Positions 32,261 to 39,674 of a stretch of DNA of 64,000 bases are shown piece after piece. Each line of letters starts with the position of its first letter. The stretch's first letter is position 1. The DNA is taken from the NCBI RefSeq assembly GCF_900105995.1, contig NZ_LT629785.1, forward strand, positions 3,534,001 to 3,598,000, in the 5' to 3' direction. The notes beneath the pieces were generated by a model. That model searched no databases. It was not told where the DNA came from and was given only the letters and a program-made list of their open reading frames with translations. This DNA is from Pseudomonas pohangensis (GTDB lineage Bacteria > Pseudomonadota > Gammaproteobacteria > Pseudomonadales > Pseudomonadaceae). Both the position numbers and the translations under genes were made by a program.

Positions 32261-34678
32261 ATGAGCGAAAACAATACATATGACTCCAATAGCATCAAGG
32301 TGCTGAAGGGCCTGGATGCCGTGCGCAAGCGCCCCGGTATGTACATTGGCGACACCGATGACGGCAGTGGGCTGCACCACATGGTATTCGAGGTCGTTGA
32401 TAACTCTATTGATGAAGCTCTGGCCGGCCATTGCAGTGATATCAGCATCACCATCCATACCGACGAATCAATCACCGTGCGTGACAACGGCCGTGGTATC
32501 CCGGTGGATATTCACAAGGAAGAAGGCGTTTCCGCTGCCGAAGTGATCATGACCGTACTACACGCGGGCGGTAAGTTCGATGACAACTCCTACAAGGTCT
32601 CCGGTGGTTTGCACGGTGTTGGGGTTTCTGTGGTCAACGCGCTGTCGGAATTGCTGCTACTGACCGTACGGCGTAGCGGGCATATCTGGGAGCAGACCTA
32701 TGTACATGGTGTGCCGCAGGAGCCGATGCGTATCGTCGGTGATACCGATACCAGCGGTACCCAGATTCACTTCAAGCCTTCAGCCGATACTTTCCAGAAC
32801 ATCCACTTCAGCTGGGACATTCTGGCCAAGCGGTTGCGCGAGTTGTCTTTTCTGAACTCCGGTGTCGGCATTGTTCTCAAGGATGAGCGCAGCGGCAAAG
32901 AGGAACTGTTCAAGTACGAAGGCGGTTTGCGCGCCTTCGTGGAATACCTGAACACCAACAAGACGGCAGTAAACCAGGTGTTCCATTTCAGTGTTCAGCG
33001 CGATGATGGCGTCGGCGTTGAAGTGGCCTTGCAGTGGAATGACAGCTTCAATGAAAACCTGCTGTGCTTCACCAACAACATTCCGCAACGCGATGGTGGT
33101 ACTCACCTGGCGGGGTTCCGCTCGGCACTGACACGAAACCTGAACACCTATATCGAGCAGGAAGGCCTGGGCAAAAAAGACAAGGTGGCGACCACCGGTG
33201 ATGATGCGCGTGAGGGCCTGACTGCAATCATTTCGGTGAAAGTTCCGGACCCGAAATTCAGTTCGCAAACCAAAGACAAGCTGGTTTCTTCCGAAGTGAA
33301 GACGGCTGTTGAGCAGGAAATGGGTAAATACTTCGCCGATTATCTGCTGGAAAATCCGGCGGAAGCCAAGGCTGTGGTCGGCAAGATGATCGACGCCGCG
33401 CGTGCCCGCGAAGCTGCACGCAAGGCTCGTGAAATGACCCGCCGCAAGGGCGCGCTGGATATCGCCGGGCTGCCCGGCAAGCTGGCTGACTGCCAGGAAA
33501 AGGACCCTGCCCTGTCCGAACTGTATATCGTGGAAGGGGACTCCGCGGGCGGCTCTGCCAAGCAGGGGCGCAACCGCAGGACGCAGGCGATACTGCCGCT
33601 CAAGGGCAAGATTCTCAACGTAGAGAAAGCCCGTTTTGACAAGATGATCTCATCCCAGGAAGTGGGCACGCTGATTACTGCGCTGGGTTGCGGTATCGGT
33701 CGTGACGAGTACAACATCGAGAAATTGCGCTACCACAACATCATCATCATGACTGATGCCGACGTGGACGGCTCGCACATCCGTACCCTGCTGTTGACGT
33801 TCTTCTTCCGCCAGTTGCCGGAGCTGGTCGAGCGCGGCTACATCTATATTGCCCAGCCGCCGTTGTACAAGGTGAAAAAAGGCAAGCAGGAGCAGTACAT
33901 CAAGGACGACGATGCCATGGATGAGTACATGACCCAGTCGGCACTTGAAGATGCCAGCTTGCATGTCAACGAGAATGCTCCGGGGCTCTCCGGTCTGGCT
34001 CTGGAAACTCTGGTCAACGACTACCGTCTGGTGATGAAGACACTCAAACGCCTGTCACGCATCTATCCGATGGAGTTGACCGAGCACTTCGTCTACCTGC
34101 CGCGGGTAAGTGTCGAGCAGCTGGCCGATCAGGCCGCGATGCAAGCCTGGCTTGAGCAGTATGAGGCACGCCTGCGTCTGGTCGAGAAATCCGGCCTGGT
34201 CTACAAGGCCAGCCTGCGTGAAGACCGCGAGCGTCATCTGTGGCTGCCGGAAGTGGAATTGATTTCCCATGGCCTGTCCAACTACATCACCTTCAACCGT
34301 GACTTCTTCGCCAGCAATGACTACAAGACGGTCACCACACTGGGCGATCAACTCAATAGCCTGTTGGAAGAAGGCGCTTACGTTAAGCGCGGTGAGCGCA
34401 GGAAAGCCGTTGTCACCTTCAAGGAGGCATTGGACTGGCTGATGGCGGAAAGTACCAAGCGTCACAGCATCCAGCGCTACAAGGGGCTTGGCGAGATGAA
34501 CCCGGAACAGCTGTGGGAAACCACCATGGATCCGAATGTAAGGCGCATGCTCAGGGTCACCATTGAAGATGCCATTGCGGCCGACCAGATTTTCAATACC
34601 CTGATGGGCGATGCTGTGGAGCCACGCCGCGACTTTATCGAAACCAACGCGCTGGCGGTTTCAAATCTGGACTTCTGA
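32261..34678 (+). CDS. gyrB: DNA gyrase subunit B
   Basis: The 805-residue GHKL ATPase subunit begins MSENNTYDSNSIKVLKGLDA. ATP-binding motifs are EVVDNSIDEALAGH, DNGRGIPVD and GGLHGVGVSVVNALS. The TOPRIM domain shows LYIVEGDSAGGSAKQGR and IIIMTDADVDGSHIRTL, and the C-terminus has QRYKGLGEMNPEQLWETTMD. With GyrA it introduces negative supercoils. The quinolone-relevant EGDSAGG/QGR region is wild-type in appearance. It ends the dnaA-dnaN-recF-gyrB run. Confidence 0.98.
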   Translation: MSENNTYDSNSIKVLKGLDAVRKRPGMYIGDTDDGSGLHHMVFEVVDNSIDEALAGHCSDISITIHTDESITVRDNGRGIPVDIHKEEGVSAAEVIMTVLHAGGKFDDNSYKVSGGLHGVGVSVVNALSELLLLTVRRSGHIWEQTYVHGVPQEPMRIVGDTDTSGTQIHFKPSADTFQNIHFSWDILAKRLRELSFLNSGVGIVLKDERSGKEELFKYEGGLRAFVEYLNTNKTAVNQVFHFSVQRDDGVGVEVALQWNDSFNENLLCFTNNIPQRDGGTHLAGFRSALTRNLNTYIEQEGLGKKDKVATTGDDAREGLTAIISVKVPDPKFSSQTKDKLVSSEVKTAVEQEMGKYFADYLLENPAEAKAVVGKMIDAARAREAARKAREMTRRKGALDIAGLPGKLADCQEKDPALSELYIVEGDSAGGSAKQGRNRRTQAILPLKGKILNVEKARFDKMISSQEVGTLITALGCGIGRDEYNIEKLRYHNIIIMTDADVDGSHIRTLLLTFFFRQLPELVERGYIYIAQPPLYKVKKGKQEQYIKDDDAMDEYMTQSALEDASLHVNENAPGLSGLALETLVNDYRLVMKTLKRLSRIYPMELTEHFVYLPRVSVEQLADQAAMQAWLEQYEARLRLVEKSGLVYKASLREDRERHLWLPEVELISHGLSNYITFNRDFFASNDYKTVTTLGDQLNSLLEEGAYVKRGERRKAVVTFKEALDWLMAESTKRHSIQRYKGLGEMNPEQLWETTMDPNVRRMLRVTIEDAIAADQIFNTLMGDAVEPRRDFIETNALAVSNLDF

Positions 34679-34682
34679 GCAG

Positions 34683-35591
34683 GTGCCGGTACATCCATCG
34701 CGGACGCTGGCGGTCACTGCCCATGTGAATGCCAGCATTGTTCCTGCCGTGCTGGATGTGATCGGCCAGCGTTGGTCACTGGCAATCATCCAGGCGTTGC
34801 TGCTGGAAGATAAATCCTTTGGTCAGCTGTTGCAGGTGCTGGATATCCCGCGCAGTACCCTGGCGGCGCGTCTCAAGCATCTGCAGGCCATGCGCTGCCT
34901 GCAACCATCTGCTGCGGGTTATGGCCTGTCCGGGGCTGGCCAGTCGTTGTTGGCGATCACCAGTCTGGCCCGCGAGTGGGATCGCGCGGTGTTACCGCTG
35001 TCGAAAGCGCCGGAGCTGTTTCATCAGTGCGGCCAGCGCTTGCAGCCGGTTCTGGTTTGCAGTCATTGCGGCCAGGCCATACATGTCCGGGATATCCGGC
35101 TGGCTGCACCGGGCGAACCACCACAACTGGGCGACTTGCCCAAGCCCGTGCGCCGCTCACGTGCGGAGTTCTCTGCCGACTGCCCGTTGACTGCGACGGA
35201 AATTCTCGCGGATCGCTGGACGGCGATGATTGTGGCGCTGGCTTTCTATGGTGTGCAACGTTACAGCGACCTGCTGCGCCATCTGCACATTGCACCGAAT
35301 ATCCTCGCGGATCGCCTGTTGCGCTTGTGCGCGGGCGGGGTGCTGCTGCGCGACGGACCTGTGTACCGCCTCAGCGAGCGCGGCTTGCAACTGTTTCCGC
35401 TGATTGTTGCCCTGATGGCCTGGGGCGATCGCTGGCTGCGAGTAGCCAGCCAGAGTCAGACCAGCCTGCGTCATCAACCCTGTGGCCACTTGCTCGAGCC
35501 CGAGTTGCGCTGCGCCTGTTGTGCCGGGCGCGTTGACCTGCAAGGCATCCGGCTTGCCGAGGTTCCCAGCCAGAGCGGAAACAAGGGATAG
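34683..35591 (+). CDS. Tandem-domain HxlR-type winged-helix regulator, 302 aa
   Basis: Two HxlR winged-helix domains are fused: residues about 20-110 (VLDVIGQRWSLAIIQALLLE and IPRSTLAARLKHLQ) and 166-255 (CPLTATEILADRWTAMIVAL and IAPNILADRLLRL). Each is followed by a cysteine motif, CSHCG at 126-130 and CGHLLEPELRCACC at 267-280, perhaps metal-binding or redox-sensing. One protein could thus bind both halves of a palindrome. The GTG start at 34683 is a choice; another in-frame GTG at 34725 is possible. It precedes the oxygenase gene by 70 bp, with a long inverted repeat in between, so it probably controls that gene. Confidence 0.78.
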   Translation: MPVHPSRTLAVTAHVNASIVPAVLDVIGQRWSLAIIQALLLEDKSFGQLLQVLDIPRSTLAARLKHLQAMRCLQPSAAGYGLSGAGQSLLAITSLAREWDRAVLPLSKAPELFHQCGQRLQPVLVCSHCGQAIHVRDIRLAAPGEPPQLGDLPKPVRRSRAEFSADCPLTATEILADRWTAMIVALAFYGVQRYSDLLRHLHIAPNILADRLLRLCAGGVLLRDGPVYRLSERGLQLFPLIVALMAWGDRWLRVASQSQTSLRHQPCGHLLEPELRCACCAGRVDLQGIRLAEVPSQSGNKG

Positions 35592-35609
35592 CAGGAAAAC
35601 GGCTATTGA

Positions 35610-35647
35610 CTTGCATAGTGAAACCAATAATAGTTTCACTATGCAAG
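35610..35647 (+). promoter_or_regulatory. 15-bp inverted repeat, likely operator of the oxygenase-thiolase pair
   Basis: The arm CTTGCATAGTGAAAC (35610-35624) is repeated in exact reverse complement at 35633-35647 (GTTTCACTATGCAAG) with an 8-nt spacer. It starts 18 bp after the regulator stop and ends 14 bp before the oxygenase ATG. A -35-like TTGACT (35606-35611) overlaps the left arm. Such perfect arms are typical of dimeric or tandem-domain winged-helix regulators, so the upstream HxlR-type protein is the natural candidate. A transcript hairpin is an alternative, but no T-run follows. Confidence 0.75.
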
Positions 35648-35661
35648 CACAGGAGCCGCTG

Positions 35662-37083
35662 ATGAACGCCATAGTCCAGGAAACCAACCCCTACCTGCTG
35701 GGCAGTTATGCCCCCACCGACACACAAGCTGAAGCACCGTTGCAGCTGCTGGCCGGGACTATTCCCACCGATCTGCAGGGTGTCTATGTGCGTAACGGGC
35801 CAAACCCGTACCTGCCCGTGGAGGGCAGGCATCACTGGTTCGACGGCGATGGCATGCTGCATGCGGTGAGCTTTGCCAACGGTCAGGCGACCTACCGCAA
35901 TCGCTGGGTCGAGACCGCCGGGCTGCAACTCGAGCGCAGCACGGGTGAAGCACAATGGCAGGGCATTCGCGAGCCGGTCAGAAAGATGACCCTGGGCAGA
36001 CCCTACAAGGACACCGCCAATACGGATGTCAAATTCCACAATGGCGCCCTGCTCGCCCTCTGGTATCAGTGCGGAGAACCCTACCGTGTCGATCCGCTGA
36101 ATCTGCAGACTCTGGGTGTTGATGACTTTGCCGGCAAGCGCTCCACAGCGGTGTCTGCGCACGTAAAAGTCGACGCAAAAACCGGCGAAATGATGTTCTT
36201 TGAATACTCGGTACGACCGCCGTACATGCATTACGGGGTAGTCAGTGCAGCCGGCGAGCAACTCAGCCTGATCCCGGTAGAGCTGCCCGGACCAAGGCTG
36301 CCGCATGATATGGCGATCACCGAAAACTATTCGATCCTGATGGACCTGCCGGTCTGCGTGGATACCGAAGCCCTGCAGCGCGGGCGCTGGCGCAGTGTCT
36401 ACCGCCCGGAGCTGGGTTCGCGCTTTGCCATCATTCCACGCCACGGCAAGGTCGGGGATATCCGCTGGTTCAGCGCCTCGCCGTGCTACATCTACCATGT
36501 GATCAATGCTTGGGAAGAGGCTGACGAGCTGGTCATGGTGGCGCACAAGGTGGCCAATCCGGTGGCCAACAGCGAGCAAAGTTCGGCCTCGGAATTCGAG
36601 CGCATGTTGCAGAATCTGCAGATGAATGCCGAAGTGTGGGAATGGCGCTTCAATCTGCAAACAGGCGAAACCAGCGAGCGCTGTCTGGACAAGGTCAATG
36701 CCGAGTTCCCCAGTACCAACCCGCGTGAGCAGGGTTATCCAACCCGTTATGGTTACGCGGTCACCATCGGCCCCATCCCTACCCTGCGCTTTGACGGTAT
36801 TCGCAAATACGACTTTGCGACCGGCAAGCATCAGGAAGTGCGCTTTGGCGAAGGCATCTACGGCAGTGAGAGTCCGTTCGCGCCGAGTTCACAAGCCGAG
36901 AAAGAGGACGACGGCTACCTGCTCAGCTTCATCCAGGACGAGACCAACAATCGCTCCGAGCTGTGGATCTATGATGCGCGCGACCTGCAGGCTGGCCCGT
37001 GTGCCAGACTGGCAATTCCGCATCGGGTGCCACTGGGCTTTCATGCCTGCTGGGTCGAGGGCAAGGATCTGAAAACAGCATGA
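35662..37083 (+). CDS. Carotenoid/stilbene cleavage oxygenase family protein, 473 aa
   Basis: This is an RPE65/lignostilbene-dioxygenase family non-heme iron enzyme that splits a C=C bond with O2 to give two aldehydes. All four iron-binding histidines can be placed: His167 (VSAHVKVD), His215 (PHDMAITENYS), His279 (YIYHVINAWEE) and His461 (GFHACWV). The N-terminus has YVRNGPNPYLP and HWFDGDGMLHAV, and the family stretch TDVKFHNGALLALW is intact. Start at 35662 has AGGAG 8 nt upstream. The substrate could be a carotenoid or a lignin-derived stilbene; the sequence does not decide. Its stop overlaps the thiolase start (ATGA). Confidence 0.88.
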   Translation: MNAIVQETNPYLLGSYAPTDTQAEAPLQLLAGTIPTDLQGVYVRNGPNPYLPVEGRHHWFDGDGMLHAVSFANGQATYRNRWVETAGLQLERSTGEAQWQGIREPVRKMTLGRPYKDTANTDVKFHNGALLALWYQCGEPYRVDPLNLQTLGVDDFAGKRSTAVSAHVKVDAKTGEMMFFEYSVRPPYMHYGVVSAAGEQLSLIPVELPGPRLPHDMAITENYSILMDLPVCVDTEALQRGRWRSVYRPELGSRFAIIPRHGKVGDIRWFSASPCYIYHVINAWEEADELVMVAHKVANPVANSEQSSASEFERMLQNLQMNAEVWEWRFNLQTGETSERCLDKVNAEFPSTNPREQGYPTRYGYAVTIGPIPTLRFDGIRKYDFATGKHQEVRFGEGIYGSESPFAPSSQAEKEDDGYLLSFIQDETNNRSELWIYDARDLQAGPCARLAIPHRVPLGFHACWVEGKDLKTA

Positions 37084-38309
37084 GCCGTCAGGTAATGATT
37101 CTGGGTGGCGCGCAAAGTGACTTTGCCCGCCACTGGCAGCGCGAAGGCAGCGATCTGGCGGCAGAGATGCAGCGGGTAGTCCAGCAGGGCTTGCAGGCCT
37201 GTGCTTTGCCTGCCGCGCAGGTGCAGGCTGCGCATGTGGGTAATTTTGCCGCAGAGCTGTTCTGTCATCAGGGCCTGCTGGGTGGCCTGCTGGCACGCTG
37301 TGAGCCGAGCTGGAACGAGCTGCCGATCATGCGCCATGAGGCGGCCTGTGCTTCCGGGAGCATGGCCATCCTCGCCGCCATGGCGACCATCGAATCGGGT
37401 CGCGCTGAGTGTGTCTGCGTGCTGGGCATCGAGCAGATGCGCAATGTCTCCGGCGAGCAGGCCGCAGCGAATCTGGGCACTGCCGCCTGGCACGGCCATG
37501 AAGCGCAAGACGCAAAGTATCTGTGGCCGTACATGTTCGAGCAGATTCGTCAGCGTTATGCCGAGCAGCACGGGCTGGACAGCATTTACCTGCAGCGGAT
37601 TGCCGAAATCAATCTGGGCAATGCCCGGCGTAATCCACTGGCACAGACGCGCGACTGGCAATTGCAGGCCGAACATTTTGCCGCGAATGACGAGTTCAAT
37701 CCGCGGGTTGAAGGCGAACTGCGGCGGCGTGACTGTGCACAGATCAGCGATGGCTGTGCGGTGGTGTTCCTGTGTTCGGCCGAATTTGCCCGCCAGCATG
37801 CCCAGCGCCTGGGACGCCAGGCCGGATATCCGGCAATTCTCGGTTGGGGCCAGCGCAGCTCACCCTTGCCACTGGCGGAGAAATTGCCGCCGGCCAGTGC
37901 ACCGGGGCTGATGTTCCCGCATCTGCAGAGTACCATCGGCGATGCGCTGCAACGCGCCGGGCTGCAGGATGCCTGGCAGCTGGATGTGATCGAAACCCAT
38001 GACTGTTTCACCATCAGCGAATATCTGGCGCTAGAGCACTTCGGCCTGGCGCCGGCCGGCAAGGGCTGGCAGCGCATCGAAGACGGCAGCATCGAGCTGG
38101 GCGGGCGGCTGCCGGTCAATCCCGGTGGAGGTTTGATTGGCGGTGGGCACCCGGTGGGAGCGACCGGGGTGCGCATGTTGCTGGATGCCTGGCGTCAGGT
38201 CGAAGGCAAGGCTGGCGATTATCAGGTTGAAGGTGCGCGACGAGCTGCCTGCCTGAACATCGGCGGCAGTTTCAGTGCGGTGGCCAGCTTTGTGGTGGGG
38301 CAGAACTGA
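37080..38309 (+). CDS. SCP-x-like thiolase family protein, 409 aa
   Basis: A thiolase-fold enzyme of the acetyl-CoA acetyltransferase/SCP-x thiolase type. The nucleophile is Cys90 in HEAACASGSMAI; downstream are IETHDCFTISEYLALEHFG with His307, and PGGGLIGGGHPVGATGV with His357. The C-terminal cysteine region reads AACLNIGGSFSA (Cys391), near the usual place but without the classical CxG. The ATG overlaps the oxygenase stop by four bases (ATGA), so the two are translated together. It might cleave an acyl-CoA made from an oxygenase product, which is an inference from context. Confidence 0.85.
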   Translation: MSRQVMILGGAQSDFARHWQREGSDLAAEMQRVVQQGLQACALPAAQVQAAHVGNFAAELFCHQGLLGGLLARCEPSWNELPIMRHEAACASGSMAILAAMATIESGRAECVCVLGIEQMRNVSGEQAAANLGTAAWHGHEAQDAKYLWPYMFEQIRQRYAEQHGLDSIYLQRIAEINLGNARRNPLAQTRDWQLQAEHFAANDEFNPRVEGELRRRDCAQISDGCAVVFLCSAEFARQHAQRLGRQAGYPAILGWGQRSSPLPLAEKLPPASAPGLMFPHLQSTIGDALQRAGLQDAWQLDVIETHDCFTISEYLALEHFGLAPAGKGWQRIEDGSIELGGRLPVNPGGGLIGGGHPVGATGVRMLLDAWRQVEGKAGDYQVEGARRAACLNIGGSFSAVASFVVGQN

Positions 38310-38337
38310 GTCGGTCTGAACGTCAGCGAGCGGTAAC

Positions 38338-39111
38338 TCAAGCGTCAGTTTGCCCTGTAGCCAGCGGCGCATCGGCCGCCAGGGCACCGATCTCGATCTG
38401 CTGCTGGCGTACCCATTCGTAGGCACGATCATTCAATGCTGCAACCGCACGAGGGCCGCTGCCTTCCGCATACATCGGCGGACCGATGACAATCTGGATG
38501 GTGCCCGGGTGTTTCAGCCAGCCATCGCGCGGCCAGCACTTGCCGGCATTGTGCGCGATCGGCAGTACCGGCAACCCTGCATTGACCGCCAGCGCAGCGC
38601 CACCGCGGGAGAACTTGCCCATCTGGCCATAGGGAACGCGGGTGCCTTCGGGAAAGATCAGCACCCACAGCCCGGCCTTGAGGCGCTCGTCACCCTGTGT
38701 TGCCAGTTGCTTGAGAGCTGCCTTGGGATTGCCGCGATTGATGGCGATCGGTTTGAGCAGGGCCATCGACCAGCCCCAGAAGGGCACGCGCAGCAACTCG
38801 CGCTTGATCACCTGGCTGAGGGGGGAAAACAGGGCCGAAAAATAGAAGGTTTCCCAGGTGCTCTGGTGTTTGGCCAGAATTACGCAGGGCTGGTCCGGAA
38901 TATTCTCCCGACCGATCAGTTCGTAGTTCACGCCGGCCACCCAGCGCGCCAGCCAGACAGCCTGCCAGGCCCAGGCCTGATTGATCAGCCGGTAACGCAG
39001 GTTGAACGGCAACAGCAGGCCGACAAGCATGCCGAAAGAACTCCACAGCACCGTCATCAAGGCAAGCAGCAGGTAGAAAACAAGGGTTCTGACTGGCTGT
39101 ACAAGCGACAT
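38338..39111 (-). CDS. plsC: 1-acyl-sn-glycerol-3-phosphate acyltransferase (PlsC family)
   Basis: The 257-residue inner-membrane acyltransferase makes phosphatidic acid from lysophosphatidic acid. N-terminal hydrophobic helices (about residues 8-35) precede the active-site box KHQSTWETF (H-X4-E variant of HX4D), and FPEGTRVPYGQ contains the substrate-binding EGTR motif. It corresponds in position to a lysophosphatidic acid acyltransferase downstream of gyrB in P. aeruginosa. It is 12 bp after gmhB and ends the minus-strand glyQ-glyS-gmhB-plsC run. Confidence 0.9.
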   Translation of the reverse strand: MSLVQPVRTLVFYLLLALMTVLWSSFGMLVGLLLPFNLRYRLINQAWAWQAVWLARWVAGVNYELIGRENIPDQPCVILAKHQSTWETFYFSALFSPLSQVIKRELLRVPFWGWSMALLKPIAINRGNPKAALKQLATQGDERLKAGLWVLIFPEGTRVPYGQMGKFSRGGAALAVNAGLPVLPIAHNAGKCWPRDGWLKHPGTIQIVIGPPMYAEGSGPRAVAALNDRAYEWVRQQQIEIGALAADAPLATGQTDA

Positions 39112-39123
39112 GGAAGAGGTCCT

Positions 39124-39654
39124 TCAGGCAAGCAATTGAGCGGCAACTGCCGCCAGATCTTCGAATACCAGGGTGTTGGTGGGCAAGGGGCTGGCCAGCG
39201 TGCGCTCGCCCTTGCCGGTTTTTACCAGCACCGGTTGACAGCCGACGGCCAGCGCCGCCTTCAGGTCACCCTGACTATCCCCTACAAACCATACACCCTT
39301 GAGGCTTGTGCGGTAGTGTTCGGCGATCTCGCGCAACATGCCGGGTTCCGGCTTGCGGCAACTGCAGGCGTCATCCGGGCCATGCGGGCAATACACAATC
39401 AGCCCGAGCTCGCCGCCCTGCTCTGCCACCAGCTGGCGCAGTTGATGGTGCATGGCCTGCAGTGTGGCTTCATCGTAATAGCCACGGGCCAGCCCGGACT
39501 GGTTGGTGGCCACCGCGACCGTCCAGCCCGCCTGACTCAAGCGAGCGATTGCGCTGATCGCACCGGGCAACGGAATCCACTCATCCAGTGACTTGATGTA
39601 GTCATCGGAGTCCTGATTGATCACACCGTCGCGGTCAAGAATCAGCAGTTTCAT
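39124..39654 (-). CDS. gmhB: D-glycero-beta-D-manno-heptose-1,7-bisphosphate 7-phosphatase
   Basis: The 176-residue HAD-superfamily phosphatase starts MKLLILDRDGVINQDSDDYI with the catalytic DxD pair. VATNQSGLARGYYDEATL is the second HAD motif, and YCPHGPDDACSCRKPEPGM carries the Cys/His zinc site typical of GmhB; GDSQGDLKAALAVGC is motif IV. It removes a phosphate in ADP-heptose synthesis for LPS core. It sits between glyS and plsC on the same strand. Confidence 0.93.
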   Translation of the reverse strand: MKLLILDRDGVINQDSDDYIKSLDEWIPLPGAISAIARLSQAGWTVAVATNQSGLARGYYDEATLQAMHHQLRQLVAEQGGELGLIVYCPHGPDDACSCRKPEPGMLREIAEHYRTSLKGVWFVGDSQGDLKAALAVGCQPVLVKTGKGERTLASPLPTNTLVFEDLAAVAAQLLA

Positions 39655-39674
39655 CGGCAGGCTCCGCTAATCAC

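Noticed and set aside
35371..36831. 486-codon open frame on the minus strand opposite the oxygenase gene
   Set aside because: The plus-strand frame holds all four iron-binding histidines, so the antisense frame is not coding.
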